Below are positions 1-8,619 of a DNA stretch of 64,000 bases, in pieces. The translations under genes were made by a program, and so were the position numbers. The number at the start of each line of letters is the position of its first letter. The stretch's first letter is position 1. Source of the DNA: Actinomyces procaprae (GTDB lineage: Bacteria > Actinomycetota > Actinomycetes > Actinomycetales > Actinomycetaceae); NCBI RefSeq assembly GCF_004798665.1, contig NZ_CP039292.1, positions 2,666,001-2,730,000 of the forward strand. The letters are read 5' to 3'. The notes beneath the pieces were generated by a model that searched no databases, was not told where the DNA came from, and saw nothing but the letters and a program-made list of their open reading frames with translations.

Positions 1-374
1 GGATCGACGTCGGCGTCGGTGTGCCCGTACTCGCGGGTGCCGGTGCGCCCGACGGTGCCGCCGAGCGCCTGGGCCATGGTCTGGAAGCCGTAGCAGATGC
101 CCAGCACCGGCACACCCGCGTCGAACAGGGCCGGGTCCACGCTCGGGGCGCCGTCGGCGTACACGGAGGCGGGCCCGCCGGACAGGATGATGGCGGCCGG
201 CTGCTTGGCGAGCATGTCCGCCACCGGCATGCTGTGGGGCACGATCTCGGAGTACACGCTCGCCTCGCGCACACGGCGGGCGATCAGCTGGGCGTACTGG
301 GCACCGAAGTCCACCACGAGGACGGGGCCGATCCGGCCCTCCTCCCCGGTGGCACCATGGGGAGATGTCGTCAC
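1..374 (-). CDS. guaA: GMP synthase (glutamine-hydrolysing), N-terminal part
   Basis: GMP synthase aminates XMP to GMP using ammonia from glutamine. Only the first ~124 codons are in the window; the gene runs off the left edge. The visible part is the class I glutamine amidotransferase domain: [20 protein letters not shown] near residues 18-37, the oxyanion strand LSGGPASVY, and the nucleophile elbow [15 protein letters not shown] with its catalytic cysteine. The GTG at 374 is taken as start; another in-frame GTG lies two codons upstream at 380 and neither has a strong ribosome binding site. The other GMP-pathway gene, guaB, lies at 44.4 kb. Confidence 0.93.
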   Translation of the reverse strand, partial: MTTSPHGATGEEGRIGPVLVVDFGAQYAQLIARRVREASVYSEIVPHSMPVADMLAKQPAAIILSGGPASVYADGAPSVDPALFDAGVPVLGICYGFQTMAQALGGTVGRTGTREYGHTDADVD

Positions 375-507
375 CGGCACAGGATAGCGGGATCCGCCGG
401 CGCGACGACGACGGCGTCCGCGAGCGCCACAGCTGAGCGCCACATTCTCCCGGGCTCTCGACGGCGTCTGCGCGTCCCGCTTCCTCCGCCGGCCGGCGCG
501 CCCGGAC

Positions 508-1245
508 TCACACCAGCAGGTAGGCGGCGGAAAGGACCGTCAGCACCGTGACCAGCGGGTCGAATACCCGGTTGTCCATGTGCCTGGCCAGCCGGTGCCC
601 GCCCAGCGCCGCAACCACCACAACCGGCACTAGCGCCAGGTCCATCCACAGCGTGTCGGGCCGGATGATGCCCAAACCGATCGAGAAGGGCAGCTTGACC
701 AGGTTGACGATGAAGTAGAACCATGCGGTCGTCCCCAGGAAGGTGGCCACGGAGAACCGGGAGGCCAGGAAGTACATGGTGGTCACCGGCCCGCCGGCGT
801 TGGCGGCCATGGTGGTGAAGCCGGCCAGGGTGCCGTAGACGGCGCGACCCGCCCGCCCCTGGATCTGCGGCGGGCGGGGCAGGCGCATGAGCACCAGTGT
901 GATGACGATCAGGGCGATCAGCAGCACGCCGATGAACCTCTGGGTGACCTCGTCGGAGGCCACGCGCAGGAACAGGGCGCCGAGCACCACGCCGGTAAGC
1001 ACGCCCGGCACGAGTCGTCGCAGCGTGCCCCAGTCGGCGTCGCGCCGGTACATGACGATCGCCAGCACGTCACCCACCAGCAGCAGCACCAGCATGGTGC
1101 CGGTGGACTCCTTCGCGGGCAGTACCGTGGCGAACAGGGCGACGGCGAGCGTGGCCGCGCCGGGCAGGGCCGTCTTGGCCAGGCCGATCGCAGCGGCGGC
1201 GACGATGAGGATGATCCATGTCGGGGTAGACAACATTGTCAGCAC
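508..1245 (-). CDS. TauE/SafE (TSUP) family membrane exporter
   Basis: Protein of 245 residues made almost entirely of hydrophobic segments (about eight), with the glycine-rich repeat-start pattern of the TauE/SafE/TSUP family: [14 protein letters not shown] near residue 20 and the repeat-like [18 protein letters not shown] in the second half. Members export sulfite, sulfonates or other organic anions; the substrate here cannot be told. The GTG at 1245 has AGGA about eight bases upstream; an in-frame ATG at 1236 is an alternative. It lies 133 bp downstream of the guaA start in the same orientation and is probably unrelated functionally. Confidence 0.85.
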   Translation of the reverse strand: MLTMLSTPTWIILIVAAAAIGLAKTALPGAATLAVALFATVLPAKESTGTMLVLLLVGDVLAIVMYRRDADWGTLRRLVPGVLTGVVLGALFLRVASDEVTQRFIGVLLIALIVITLVLMRLPRPPQIQGRAGRAVYGTLAGFTTMAANAGGPVTTMYFLASRFSVATFLGTTAWFYFIVNLVKLPFSIGLGIIRPDTLWMDLALVPVVVVAALGGHRLARHMDNRVFDPLVTVLTVLSAAYLLV

Positions 1246-1342
1246 AAAGGCATCCTAAAGCCCGTGCGCCCCGCCTGACGGGGCCCATGGTCGCAGCCCG
1301 GCACCGCCCGCCCCGCGACCCCTCCCGGCAGGAAGGCGATTG

Positions 1343-2701
1343 ATGACGACCGCTAAGCGCACCCCGGCGCAACGGCGCCTGCGGGCACTGCTCGCCAGTT
1401 CTGCGCTGGCCTCCGGCGCCGCCTGGGGCGCGCTCGGCGTGTCACTGGCGGACGACGCCGGCGCCCGGGCCGCGCTGACCGCCCACGGTGGCGTCGGCGG
1501 GGAGTCACTGCCGGCCGTCCTGATGGCCCTGGCGGCCCTCCCGCTGGGCTCCCTGATCGGGGCGCCCGCCCTGGACTTCGTCTCCCACGCCTGCGGGCGT
1601 CGGCCGGCGGTGCTCGCCGCCTCCGCCCTGGCCGCACTGGGATGCCTGGTCGCGGCCGTGGACGGGCCGCTCCTGCGCGCTGCAGGCATCGGCGTGGTCG
1701 GCCTGGGCATGGGCGGCTACACGGTCGTAATCCCCAAGCTCGCCCACGAACTGGCCGAGCACGGGCATCGCCGCCTGATGCCGCGCGTGCGTGCCGTCTC
1801 CCCGGCCGGGGCCGGCGCAGCGGCCCTGATCGGCGCGCTGGGCGCCCTGCTGTCCCCCGGGCAGGGCGTGGTCCGCGCCTGGGTGGTCCCCCAGCTAGCA
1901 GCCATGGTCTCGCTACTGCTGGCGCTGAGCCTGCCGGAGACCCCGCACTGGTACGCGGCCCAAGGCCGCATCGAGGCCGCCTATGCCGCGCTGCGCCGCA
2001 TGGTGGGGGATCTGGAGGCCGCCGTCGGCATCGACTGGGTGATGATGGACACCGGCACCCTGGGCGAGCAGCACCCGATCGGCCGCGGCGACCTGGCGAT
2101 CGCGCGCGTGCGGCGCACGGTAGTGGCCGGGCTGCTGCTCGAGGTCGTGCAGGCACTGCCGCTGGGGCTGGCAGCACTGTGCCTGGGCCCGGCCCTGCTG
2201 ACGGAGGCGGCCGGGGGAGGGGGACCGACGGCGGTGCCGCTCGGCGTCGTCGCCGCGCTGGCGGCCGCCTGGGTGGCGGTCGCGCTGCTGGGCACCAGGC
2301 GGCACGGCGAGCACTTCGCCTATGCCTGGGTACTCGCCGGAATTGGGGCCTCCGCCTGCGGCATCACACTGCTGGCGCTGGCCGATACGGTCCATGGCGT
2401 CGGTCTGACGGCACTACTGGTCGGTGTGGATGCGCTGCTTGTGGCCTGCCAGTTCCTGGCGGTGGCGCCGGCGTGCACCGGCAGCATCGACCCGCTCGTG
2501 CCCCCGTGGCTGCTGCGCTCGCAGCGGCGCGCCACCGCCGCACTCAGGCCCCTGGTGCAGTTGGCGGCCGTGCTGGCGCCGGCGCTGCTGCTGGCACTCG
2601 TGCCCGCCCCGGCGGCCGCCGGCATCGTACTGAGCTGCCAGGTCCTCACCGTCGTGATCGCGGTGGCGGCGCTGCCGTGGGCACTGGAGGCGCTGCGCTG
2701 A
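1343..2701 (+). CDS. MFS transporter, sugar-porter-like, substrate unknown
   Basis: Protein of 452 residues with about twelve hydrophobic stretches. Degenerate sugar-porter signatures support the family: the loop 2-3 motif appears as DFVSHACGRRPAV, and the segment after helix 6 reads LPETPHWYAAQGRIEAAYAALR, resembling the PESPRWL...GR motif. The ATG at 1343 sits six bases after GGAAGG; a TTG directly before it is less likely. It is divergent from the TauE gene. The weak conservation of the motifs makes substrate assignment impossible; it may be a diverged inositol or sugar porter because the polyol island starts just downstream. Confidence 0.75.
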   Translation: MTTAKRTPAQRRLRALLASSALASGAAWGALGVSLADDAGARAALTAHGGVGGESLPAVLMALAALPLGSLIGAPALDFVSHACGRRPAVLAASALAALGCLVAAVDGPLLRAAGIGVVGLGMGGYTVVIPKLAHELAEHGHRRLMPRVRAVSPAGAGAAALIGALGALLSPGQGVVRAWVVPQLAAMVSLLLALSLPETPHWYAAQGRIEAAYAALRRMVGDLEAAVGIDWVMMDTGTLGEQHPIGRGDLAIARVRRTVVAGLLLEVVQALPLGLAALCLGPALLTEAAGGGGPTAVPLGVVAALAAAWVAVALLGTRRHGEHFAYAWVLAGIGASACGITLLALADTVHGVGLTALLVGVDALLVACQFLAVAPACTGSIDPLVPPWLLRSQRRATAALRPLVQLAAVLAPALLLALVPAPAAAGIVLSCQVLTVVIAVAALPWALEALR

Positions 2702-2712
2702 GGGCAGCGAAA

Positions 2713-2737
2713 AGCGCCGACCCATCGGGCCGGCGCT
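2713..2737. terminator. Hairpin after the MFS gene
   Basis: A 7-bp stem (AGCGCCG / CGGCGCT) starts 12 bp after the MFS stop codon. There is no T-run, as is usual in high-GC actinobacteria. It may serve both this gene and the convergent small membrane protein gene. Confidence 0.45.
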
Positions 2738-2864
2738 CGGTGCCTGGTTCGCGGGATTCTCGCCGCGCCCGGCCGTCCAACGGCTGGGTGCTGCGCGGTC
2801 CGCGTCGCCCGCGCAGCTCTGGAGAAGTAGGCGCCCCGCCCCTCCTCCGTTACCGTTCAACGCG

Positions 2865-3116
2865 TCACGCGACCGAGAGGCTCACGCCGGTGCTCACGTT
2901 GACCAGAGCGGCCACGACGGTGAGCAGGCCGGATGCGATGAGCAGGGGCGCGGAGGCGACGATAACGCCGACGATGGTCATCACCAGCAGCACCGCGGCA
3001 ACGATCGCCATTCCGATCTGGAAGGTGAGCACGTCGGCGGACTTGGCCTCGTCCTGAGCGGAGGTGGCGGGCTTCGGGGTGGTGACGGCGACGGCGTCGA
3101 TGACGGGAGCGTTCAT
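2865..3116 (-). CDS. Small two-helix membrane protein, unknown function
   Basis: Protein of 83 residues. After a hydrophilic N-terminus (MNAPVIDAVAVTTPKP) there are two predicted membrane helices, roughly residues 32-55 (GMAIVAAVLLVMTIVGVIVA) and 57-75 (PLLIASGLLTVVAALVNV). The ATG at 3116 follows a good site, GGAAGGA, at the right spacing, so this start is preferred over longer upstream readings. About 130 bp upstream lies a TTTGT-N4-ACAAA operator of the type found before the inositol genes, overlapping a plausible -35 element. That suggests co-regulation with the inositol island. I do not recognise the family. Confidence 0.7.
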   Translation of the reverse strand: MNAPVIDAVAVTTPKPATSAQDEAKSADVLTFQIGMAIVAAVLLVMTIVGVIVASAPLLIASGLLTVVAALVNVSTGVSLSVA

Positions 3117-3242
3117 GTTGGCTTTCCTTCCGGTTCCTGTGTGCGGAACCGGTCGGGCGGCCCGCACAGCGGTGTGCCCGACCTGATGGTCGGCACCGGC
3201 CTGGCTGACCGGCAGGCAGTACATTACGAACCTCGCCGGCGC

Positions 3243-3256
3243 TTTGTAAAGACAAA
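3243..3256. promoter_or_regulatory. IolR-type operator TTTGT-N4-ACAAA
   Basis: TTTGTAAAGACAAA, with perfect 5-bp arms. On the minus strand it contains TTTACA, followed 18 bp later by TAATGT, a plausible promoter for the small membrane protein gene. On the plus strand it lies 109 bp upstream of the frameshifted lacI-type gene. It matches the other sites at 8.49, 16.69, 23.25 and 24.87 kb. Confidence 0.65.
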
Positions 3257-3364
3257 CTTCTGATAAGCGCATCACGCCCGGCGAGCAGCCGACCCGCCGC
3301 CGGAGCCCGTCATCTATCCTGAGGCGGTCCAATCCCGCCCGCCACGGGCCGTACAGGAGCAGCC

Positions 3365-4389
3365 GTGTCCCCCACTCCGCGTCCGGCACAGCCCCACGCC
3401 ACCCAGCAGGATGTCGCCGACGCCGCCGGAGTCTCCCGCGGACTGGTCTCCCTGGCCCTCAAGGGCGAGGGGCGAATGTCGGACCAGACGCGCCGACGCA
3501 TCCTTGACACCGCGGCGCGCCTGGACTACCACCCCCCACGCCGCCGCCGCGGAATTGGCCGCCCGGCACTCCCTGCGCCTGGCCGTCGTCGTCCCCTATC
3601 TTGGACAACCCGTTCTTCGACCGGTTGCTGCGCTCCCTGCGCCACCACGCCAAACAGGCCGGCTACACGCTGGTGGCGCTGGTATCGGACCTCACCGATG
3701 ATCTGGAGAGCTCCACGATCGACGACGTGCTGTCGCTGCGTCCGGCCGGCCTGATCCTGCCGGGCACCTCCATGACGGCCGAGCAGCTGCGAGACCTGGG
3801 ACGGCGGATCCGCCTGTGCGTCATCGATCGCAGCCTGCCGGAGTCCGTCGGCGTCGCCACGGTTCGCCTGGACGAGGCCGACGCCGCGCGTCTGACCGTT
3901 GCGCACCTGGCCTCCCGGGGATACACGCGCCTGGCATTCCTATCTCCCGTCGCCCGACTGAGGGAGGCCATCCTGGGCGAGCGGATTGAGCAGTGCCGTA
4001 GCGCCGCCGCGAGCGCCGGGATCGACCTCATTGAGGTCGACGCCGACGCCGGCATCAGGTCAGGCATCACCCGGGCCATGGACGCCGGGAGCGGACCGCT
4101 GGGGCTGATCGCCTACAACGACCTGCTGGCGATCGACGCCGTCGCCGCCGGACTCAGTCTGGGGCTGGACATCCCGCAGCAGTTGGGCATCTCCTCCTAC
4201 GACAACACCTCCCTGGCGGAGCGCGCCGAGCTGCGCATCACGAGCATCGACCAGCGTCCGGAGATGCTGGCGGCCGGCGCCCTTGAGGCACTACTGACAC
4301 CGGGCGACATATCCGGCTTCCACCGGACGGTCCCCGCGCGCCTTGTCGAGCGCGCCTCCACCGCCCGACACCCGGGCTCGGATGTGTGA
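3365..4389 (+). pseudogene. LacI-family regulator broken by two frameshifts
   Basis: The reading starts at GTG 3365 after AGGAG and gives a normal LacI helix-turn-helix (QQDVADAAGVSRGLVSLALK, then TRRRILDTAARLDYHP). The linker and first strand (HAAAAELAARHSLRLAVVVPYL) continue in the next frame, and the rest (DNPFFDRLLRSL to the end at 4389) in the third frame. Two single-base insertions explain this: one in the run of six C at 3532-3537 and one at about 3601. Mended, the protein would be about 340 residues and a paralogue of the regulator at 8620; both contain AYNDLLAIDAVA/AHNDMLAIDAVA and SYDNT. Either a real pseudogene or sequencing/assembly errors. Position suggests it controlled the operon at 4859. 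Confidence 0.8.
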
Positions 4390-4403
4390 GTCCGCGATGG
4401 GTG

Positions 4404-4516
4404 GGTGGACCGCCTACGCCCCGTTGGACCGCTCACGCCCCGTTGGACCGCCGTAGCCGCCGGTTACGGCGGTCCAACGGGGGCACAGGGGTCCAACCGG
4501 GGAACAGCGGTCCAAC
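4404..4516. repeat. GGTCCAAC repeat array, orientation 1
   Basis: Three units resembling GTTGGACCGCTCACGCCCC lead into a perfect 17-bp stem (4439-4455 pairing with 4465-4481, 9-nt loop), followed by GGTCCAAC units spaced by GGGGCACAG-like sequence. The same arrangement, inverted, occurs at 24458-24608. It is non-coding as far as I can see and begins 14 bp after the broken lacI gene. Confidence 0.8.
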
Positions 4517-4621
4517 TACGGTGTTCGCGGCCGCGCACGCGGACACCGCAACCGACCCTCGGCCCCCGATCACCCACACAACCGGGACAAGGATGCGGGA
4601 GCATGGCACCGGGCGCCACTT

Positions 4622-4678
4622 CGACCGACCTCGACGGTAACGTCTACCGACCTCGTTCGTAACGTCGACCGACCTCGA
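4622..4678 (-). repeat. CGAGGTCGGT array, 3 units
   Basis: Three units of about 22 bp with core CCGACCTCG (the complement of CGAGGTCGG), separated by GTAACGTC-like spacers. Same family as the arrays at 24.2, 35.2, 50.2 and 51.0 kb. Lies about 60 bp upstream of the promoter at 4741. The ~105 bp between this and the GGTCCAAC array holds nothing I recognise. Confidence 0.8.
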
Positions 4679-4739
4679 TGCAGGAGCGGGGACGGGGAGG
4701 GGTGCTGCACACCTCCCGCTCCGCTTCTCCAACTCATCC

Positions 4740-4770
4740 CTTGACAGGACAAATTGAGGGCACATAGACT
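4740..4770 (+). promoter_or_regulatory. Promoter with overlapping IolR-type half operator
   Basis: TTGACA at 4741-4746 and TAGACT at 4765-4770, 18 bp apart, form a good sigma-70-type promoter about 89 bp before the dehydrogenase gene at 4859. The -35 box overlaps CTTGA-CAGG-ACAAA (4740-4753), a TTTGT-N4-ACAAA-type site with an intact right arm and a degenerate left arm, consistent with repression by occlusion. Confidence 0.6.
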
Positions 4771-4858
4771 GCTTCGCGTCATCGCTGACGCGCGTTACCA
4801 CCCTGGTTTCGCCATTTTCATCACTATGCCGACCACGGCGGTCGCCGAAGGAGCCCCC

Positions 4859-6055
4859 ATGAGCACCAAACGCAAACTCGGAGTCGGAGTCATCTCCCTG
4901 GGCTGGATGGGCCGCCTGCACGCCCGCAGCTACCGCGCCCTGTCCGAGCGCTTCCCCGAGCTGGGCGTCGAGGCCCGCCTGGTGGCCGCCGCCGACCCGA
5001 TCGAGGAGGCGCAACGGGCCGCGGTGGAGGATCTCGGCTTCGAGCGCGCCTACGCCGACTACCGCGAGCTGTTGGCCGACCCCGAGGTGGAGGTCGTGTC
5101 CATCGCCTCCCCCAACTTCCTGCACGAGGAGATCGCCCTGGCCGCGATCGAGGCCGGCAAGCCCTTCTGGATTGAGAAGCCCATGGGCACCTCCGCCGCG
5201 CAGTCCAAGCACATCGCCCAGGCGGCCGAGGCCGCCGGCCTGGCCACCTGTGTCGGCTTCAACTACCGGCACGTGCCCGCGATCGAGTACATGCGCGAGC
5301 TCATCCGCTCGGGCGAGCTCGGCCGCATCACCAATGCCCGCGTCTGGTTCATCGCCGACTACAACTCCTCACCCCGCAGCCCGCTGACCTGGCGAGCCTC
5401 CCGGGAGAAGGCGGGCGCCGGCGTCGTCCCCGACCTGATGAGCCACGGCGCGGACCTGGCCCAGTACTTGATCGGCCGCATCGCCTCGGTCACCGCCCTG
5501 ACCGACACCTTCATCAAGCAGCGTCCCATCCCCACCAAGATCGGCATCGGCCACTCCGGCTTCGAGATCGGCGACGAGGTCGGCGAGGTGGAGAACGAGG
5601 ACTACGTGGGCATGCTCGCACGCTTCGACGGCGGCGCTGTGGCCACCATGGAGTCCTCTCGCGTGAGCGTGGGCCCGCGCGCCGAGTACGTGGTCGAGAT
5701 CTACGGCACCGAGGGCTCGGTCCGCTGGAACTTCGAGCGCCTCAACGAGTTGGAGGTCTGCCTGGGCGTCGACGGCGGCCCCACCCACGGCTATCGCCGC
5801 GCCATGGCCGGCCCCGCCTGGGGCGAGTGGCACCGCTACCAGCCGGCCATCGGCACCTCCATGGGCTTCGACGACCTGAAGTCCATCGAGGCCGCCCAGT
5901 TCGTCCGCTCCGTCCTGACCGGCGAGCAGCACGCCCCCTCGGCCGCCGACGCCTGGTGCGCCGCCGAGGTCGACGCCGCCGCCGTCGCCTCCGCCGCGGA
6001 CGGCCGCTGGCACGACGTCGCGCGCGTTCAGGGCCGTACCACCTTCGACGCCTGA
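4859..6055 (+). CDS. Gfo/Idh/MocA family oxidoreductase (inositol/polyol dehydrogenase)
   Basis: NAD(P)-dependent dehydrogenase of 398 residues. The N-terminal Rossmann domain opens with GVGVISLGWMGRLHARSY (dinucleotide-binding loop) and contains the family motif IEKPMG; the C-terminal alpha/beta domain follows. ATG 4859 is preceded by AAGGAG, which fixes the start. It is followed 59 bp later by iolE, and the two are almost certainly co-transcribed. In inositol pathways such enzymes oxidise an inositol to an inosose, which IolE then dehydrates. At ~400 residues it is longer than classical IolG (~335), so scyllo-inositol or another isomer, or an inositol derivative, is plausible. Exact substrate unknown. 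Confidence 0.85.
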   Translation: MSTKRKLGVGVISLGWMGRLHARSYRALSERFPELGVEARLVAAADPIEEAQRAAVEDLGFERAYADYRELLADPEVEVVSIASPNFLHEEIALAAIEAGKPFWIEKPMGTSAAQSKHIAQAAEAAGLATCVGFNYRHVPAIEYMRELIRSGELGRITNARVWFIADYNSSPRSPLTWRASREKAGAGVVPDLMSHGADLAQYLIGRIASVTALTDTFIKQRPIPTKIGIGHSGFEIGDEVGEVENEDYVGMLARFDGGAVATMESSRVSVGPRAEYVVEIYGTEGSVRWNFERLNELEVCLGVDGGPTHGYRRAMAGPAWGEWHRYQPAIGTSMGFDDLKSIEAAQFVRSVLTGEQHAPSAADAWCAAEVDAAAVASAADGRWHDVARVQGRTTFDA

Positions 6056-6114
6056 CCCCGCCCACCGATTACCACCACAACGAATCCGTCCCAACCACAG
6101 CGAAGGAGATCACC

Positions 6115-7041
6115 ATGAGCTTCCGCCTCGACCCCACCACCGCCATCAACGACCCCCACGGCATCACCTGGGGCATGCACCCCATCGCCTGGCGCAACGA
6201 CGACATCAAGGAGGTCGGCGCCTTCAACACCCTTGAGGACATGCTCCTGGACCTCGCGGACCTGGGCTACCGCGGCACCGAGGTGGCCGGCTGGTTCCCG
6301 GCCAAGGAGGTCGCCAAGCAGCGCGCCGAGGCCCGCGGCATTCAGATCGTCGCCCAGTGGTTCTCCTCCTTCATCGTGCGCGACGGCGTCGACGCCGTGA
6401 TCCCGGAGTTCACCGCCACCTGCGAGTACCTGCAGTTCCTGGGCGCCACCCGCGTGGTCGTCTCCGAGCAGACCGGCTCCGTGCAGGGCAAGCGCGACGT
6501 GTGCATCTTCACCAACAAGCCGGTCCTCACCGACGAGCAGAGGCCCGTGCTGGCCGCAGGCCTGAACCGTCTGGGCGAGATCGCCAGGGAACACGGACTC
6601 ACGCTCGTCTACCACCACCACCTGGGCACCGTGGTGCAGACCAAGGCCGAGACCATCAGGCTCATGGAGCTGACAGACCCGGACAAGGTTTCCCTCCTGT
6701 TCGACACCGGCCACGCCTTCGTGGGCGACGGCGACGTCATGGGCCTGCTTGAGGCCACCATTGACCGCGTGGCACACGTGCACTTCAAGGACGTGCGCCC
6801 GGAGAAGCTGGAGGAGTCCAAGCGCCTGGAGCGCTCCTTCCTGGACTCCTTCCTGGCGGGCATGTTCACCGTTCCCGGTGACGGGATGATCGACTTCACC
6901 GAGCCCTACAAGTTCCTGATCGACCACGGCTACCGTGACTGGATCCTGGTGGAGGCCGAGCAGGACCCGGCCGTCGCCAACCCGCACGAGTACGGCGCCA
7001 AGGCTCGCGACTACATCGAGTCCACGCTCCTGACGATCTGA
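6115..7041 (+). CDS. iolE: Inosose dehydratase
   Basis: TIM-barrel enzyme of the AP-endonuclease-2-like fold, 308 residues, converting 2-keto-myo-inositol to 3D-trihydroxycyclohexane-1,2-dione, the substrate of IolD. It follows the IolE pattern closely: GMHPIAWRNDDIKEVG at the N-terminus, DLGYRGTEVAGWFP, the strand VVVSEQTGSVQGK, then LVYHHHLGTVVQ and LLFDTGHAFVGDGD, which supply the metal-binding Glu/Asp/His residues. ATG 6115 has AAGGAG seven bases upstream. Second gene of the 4859 operon, followed by a very strong hairpin. It is the only clear IolE in the window, so it must serve all routes that feed IolD. Confidence 0.92.
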   Translation: MSFRLDPTTAINDPHGITWGMHPIAWRNDDIKEVGAFNTLEDMLLDLADLGYRGTEVAGWFPAKEVAKQRAEARGIQIVAQWFSSFIVRDGVDAVIPEFTATCEYLQFLGATRVVVSEQTGSVQGKRDVCIFTNKPVLTDEQRPVLAAGLNRLGEIAREHGLTLVYHHHLGTVVQTKAETIRLMELTDPDKVSLLFDTGHAFVGDGDVMGLLEATIDRVAHVHFKDVRPEKLEESKRLERSFLDSFLAGMFTVPGDGMIDFTEPYKFLIDHGYRDWILVEAEQDPAVANPHEYGAKARDYIESTLLTI

Positions 7042-7066
7042 GCGTCTTTCTCCAGCATTCAGCCCC

Positions 7067-7107
7067 CGCGGTGGGGCCCCGGCCAGTGTGGCCGGGGCCC
7101 CACCGCG
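7067..7107 (+). terminator. Strong hairpin terminator after iolE
   Basis: Perfect 19-bp stem (7067-7085 with 7089-7107) and a 3-nt loop, starting 25 bp after the iolE stop. No T-tract follows. Confidence 0.75.
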
Positions 7108-7159
7108 ACGGACGCGGACGCAGCGGGAGCTGTCGGCGCACGACGCAGCCGCCCACAGC

Positions 7160-7190
7160 ACGGGGCCCCGGGACGCACCCGGGACCCCGT
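7160..7190 (-). terminator. Hairpin terminator facing the alcohol dehydrogenase gene
   Basis: A 13-bp stem with one mismatch (7160-7172 with 7178-7190) and a 5-nt loop, 65 bp beyond the stop of the minus-strand dehydrogenase gene. With the hairpin at 7067 it separates two convergent units. Confidence 0.55.
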
Positions 7191-7254
7191 TCCTGTAGCC
7201 CCGACGGCGACTCGCGGGGCGTCGTCGAAAGTGGCGCGGCTCAGCGCGTCGGCC

Positions 7255-8409
7255 TCACAGGCTCATATCCACGACGGCGCGGCCCTGGATCTGGCGGTTG
7301 CGCAGGGCCTCATAGCCGGCACCGGCCTCCTGGAGCGGGAAGCGGCGGGAGACGACGTCCTTGTAGTTGATGACCCCGCGGGCGGCCAGGTCCACCACGG
7401 CGGGCAGGTCCTGGCGGGTGCGGGCGCCGTAGGAGCCGAGGATCTTCTGGGAGCGGCGCACCGTGCGGTTGATCTCCACTTCCGCGGTCTGCACGCCGGC
7501 GCCCAGGCCGATCGGCACCATGCGGCCGCCGTCGGCCAGGACGTCCAGGGCGGTCTTCCAGGTGGCCGGAATGCCGAGCGCCTCGAAGGCGACGTCGACG
7601 CCCTTGCCGCCAGTGAGCCTCAGGACCTCCTCGCGAGCGTCCTGGGTGACGGAGTTGACCACCGCGGTGGCGCCGTAGCCGGTCATGGGGGCGAGCTTGT
7701 CATCGGATACGTCGATGGCGATGACCTGGCTGGCGCCGAAGGCGCGGGCGACCTGGACGATGTTCGTCCCCACTCCGCCGGTGGCGACAACGGCGACGGT
7801 CTCCCCGAAGCGCAGGTCGGCGCCGCGGCGCACGGCGCCGTAGCCGGTCATGGCGGCGCAGCCGAGGATGGCGCCGGGCACCAGGTCGAGGGCGTCGGGC
7901 ACGGGGGCGACCGAGGTTGAGGGGATGACCGCGTACTCGGCGAGGCCCCCCATGGAGTACATGTAGATGGGGTCCCCCTCGAGGGCGGCCAAGCGGGTGG
8001 TGCCGTCGTAGAGGACCCCCTTGAGACGGTTGAGGTCGAAGAAGGGCCCGCACAGCTCGTCATGGCCGCAGGCGCAGGCCTCGCACTGGCCGCAGGGCAT
8101 GAGGAAACCGCCGGCGACGTTCTGTCCGACCCGCAGGCCGGTGTGCTCGTTGCCGGGTCCGAGCTCGACGATGGTGCCGGTGACCTCGTGCCCGAGCACC
8201 GCGGGCAGCGGGAAGGCGATGGCGCCTCCGATCACGTGCAGGTCGGAGTGGCACAGGCCGCAGGCGGCGACCTTGATGAGGACCTCCCCGCTCTTGGGGT
8301 GGGGGGTGCGGATGGTTTCGACCTCGAGGCCGACCTCGGGATCACGCAGCACCGCGGCGCGCATGGTTTCCGGGATGGTGGTGTTCAGGGCTGCTTCGTT
8401 GCTCGTCAT
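7255..8409 (-). CDS. Zinc-dependent alcohol dehydrogenase (MDR family)
   Basis: Protein of 384 residues of the medium-chain dehydrogenase family. Catalytic zinc ligands are in CGLCHSD (Cys53) and GHE (His74); the structural-zinc four-cysteine lobe reads CGQCEACACGHDELC; the NAD-binding loop is VVATGGVGTN near residue 205. ATG 8409 is chosen because the conserved fold starts at MRAAVLRDP shortly after and upstream codons look non-coding. It is divergent from the LacI gene at 8620, and the shared 210-bp gap holds a perfect IolR-type operator, so it is probably induced with inositol genes. Substrate unknown: a polyol or an aldehyde intermediate is plausible. Confidence 0.88.
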   Translation of the reverse strand: MTSNEAALNTTIPETMRAAVLRDPEVGLEVETIRTPHPKSGEVLIKVAACGLCHSDLHVIGGAIAFPLPAVLGHEVTGTIVELGPGNEHTGLRVGQNVAGGFLMPCGQCEACACGHDELCGPFFDLNRLKGVLYDGTTRLAALEGDPIYMYSMGGLAEYAVIPSTSVAPVPDALDLVPGAILGCAAMTGYGAVRRGADLRFGETVAVVATGGVGTNIVQVARAFGASQVIAIDVSDDKLAPMTGYGATAVVNSVTQDAREEVLRLTGGKGVDVAFEALGIPATWKTALDVLADGGRMVPIGLGAGVQTAEVEINRTVRRSQKILGSYGARTRQDLPAVVDLAARGVINYKDVVSRRFPLQEAGAGYEALRNRQIQGRAVVDMSL

Positions 8410-8488
8410 GTGGGTGTCTCTCTCGAAGCGGACGCGACGATCGCGCCCCCGGCGCGTGGCCTCTTGCAGCGTAACACACACAACCCCT

Positions 8489-8504
8489 ATTTGTCCTGAC
8501 AAAT
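8489..8504. promoter_or_regulatory. IolR-type operator, perfect 7-bp arms
   Basis: ATTTGTCCTGACAAAT lies between the divergent alcohol dehydrogenase and LacI genes. From memory, its core TGTCCTGACA fits the binding motif published for the GntR-type IolR of Corynebacterium glutamicum (KGWCHTRACA). Best-conserved member of the set. Confidence 0.75.
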
Positions 8505-8619
8505 GGCGGGCTGGCTGGCGCCCGTGCCGCCGCGTGCGCACAGTCGTGACCCGGGCCCGCCGCCCATGTCGGCTAAAGTCCCTCCTGTCGGCTCGCTTGC
8601 GCTGACAGAAGGGAAAGCC

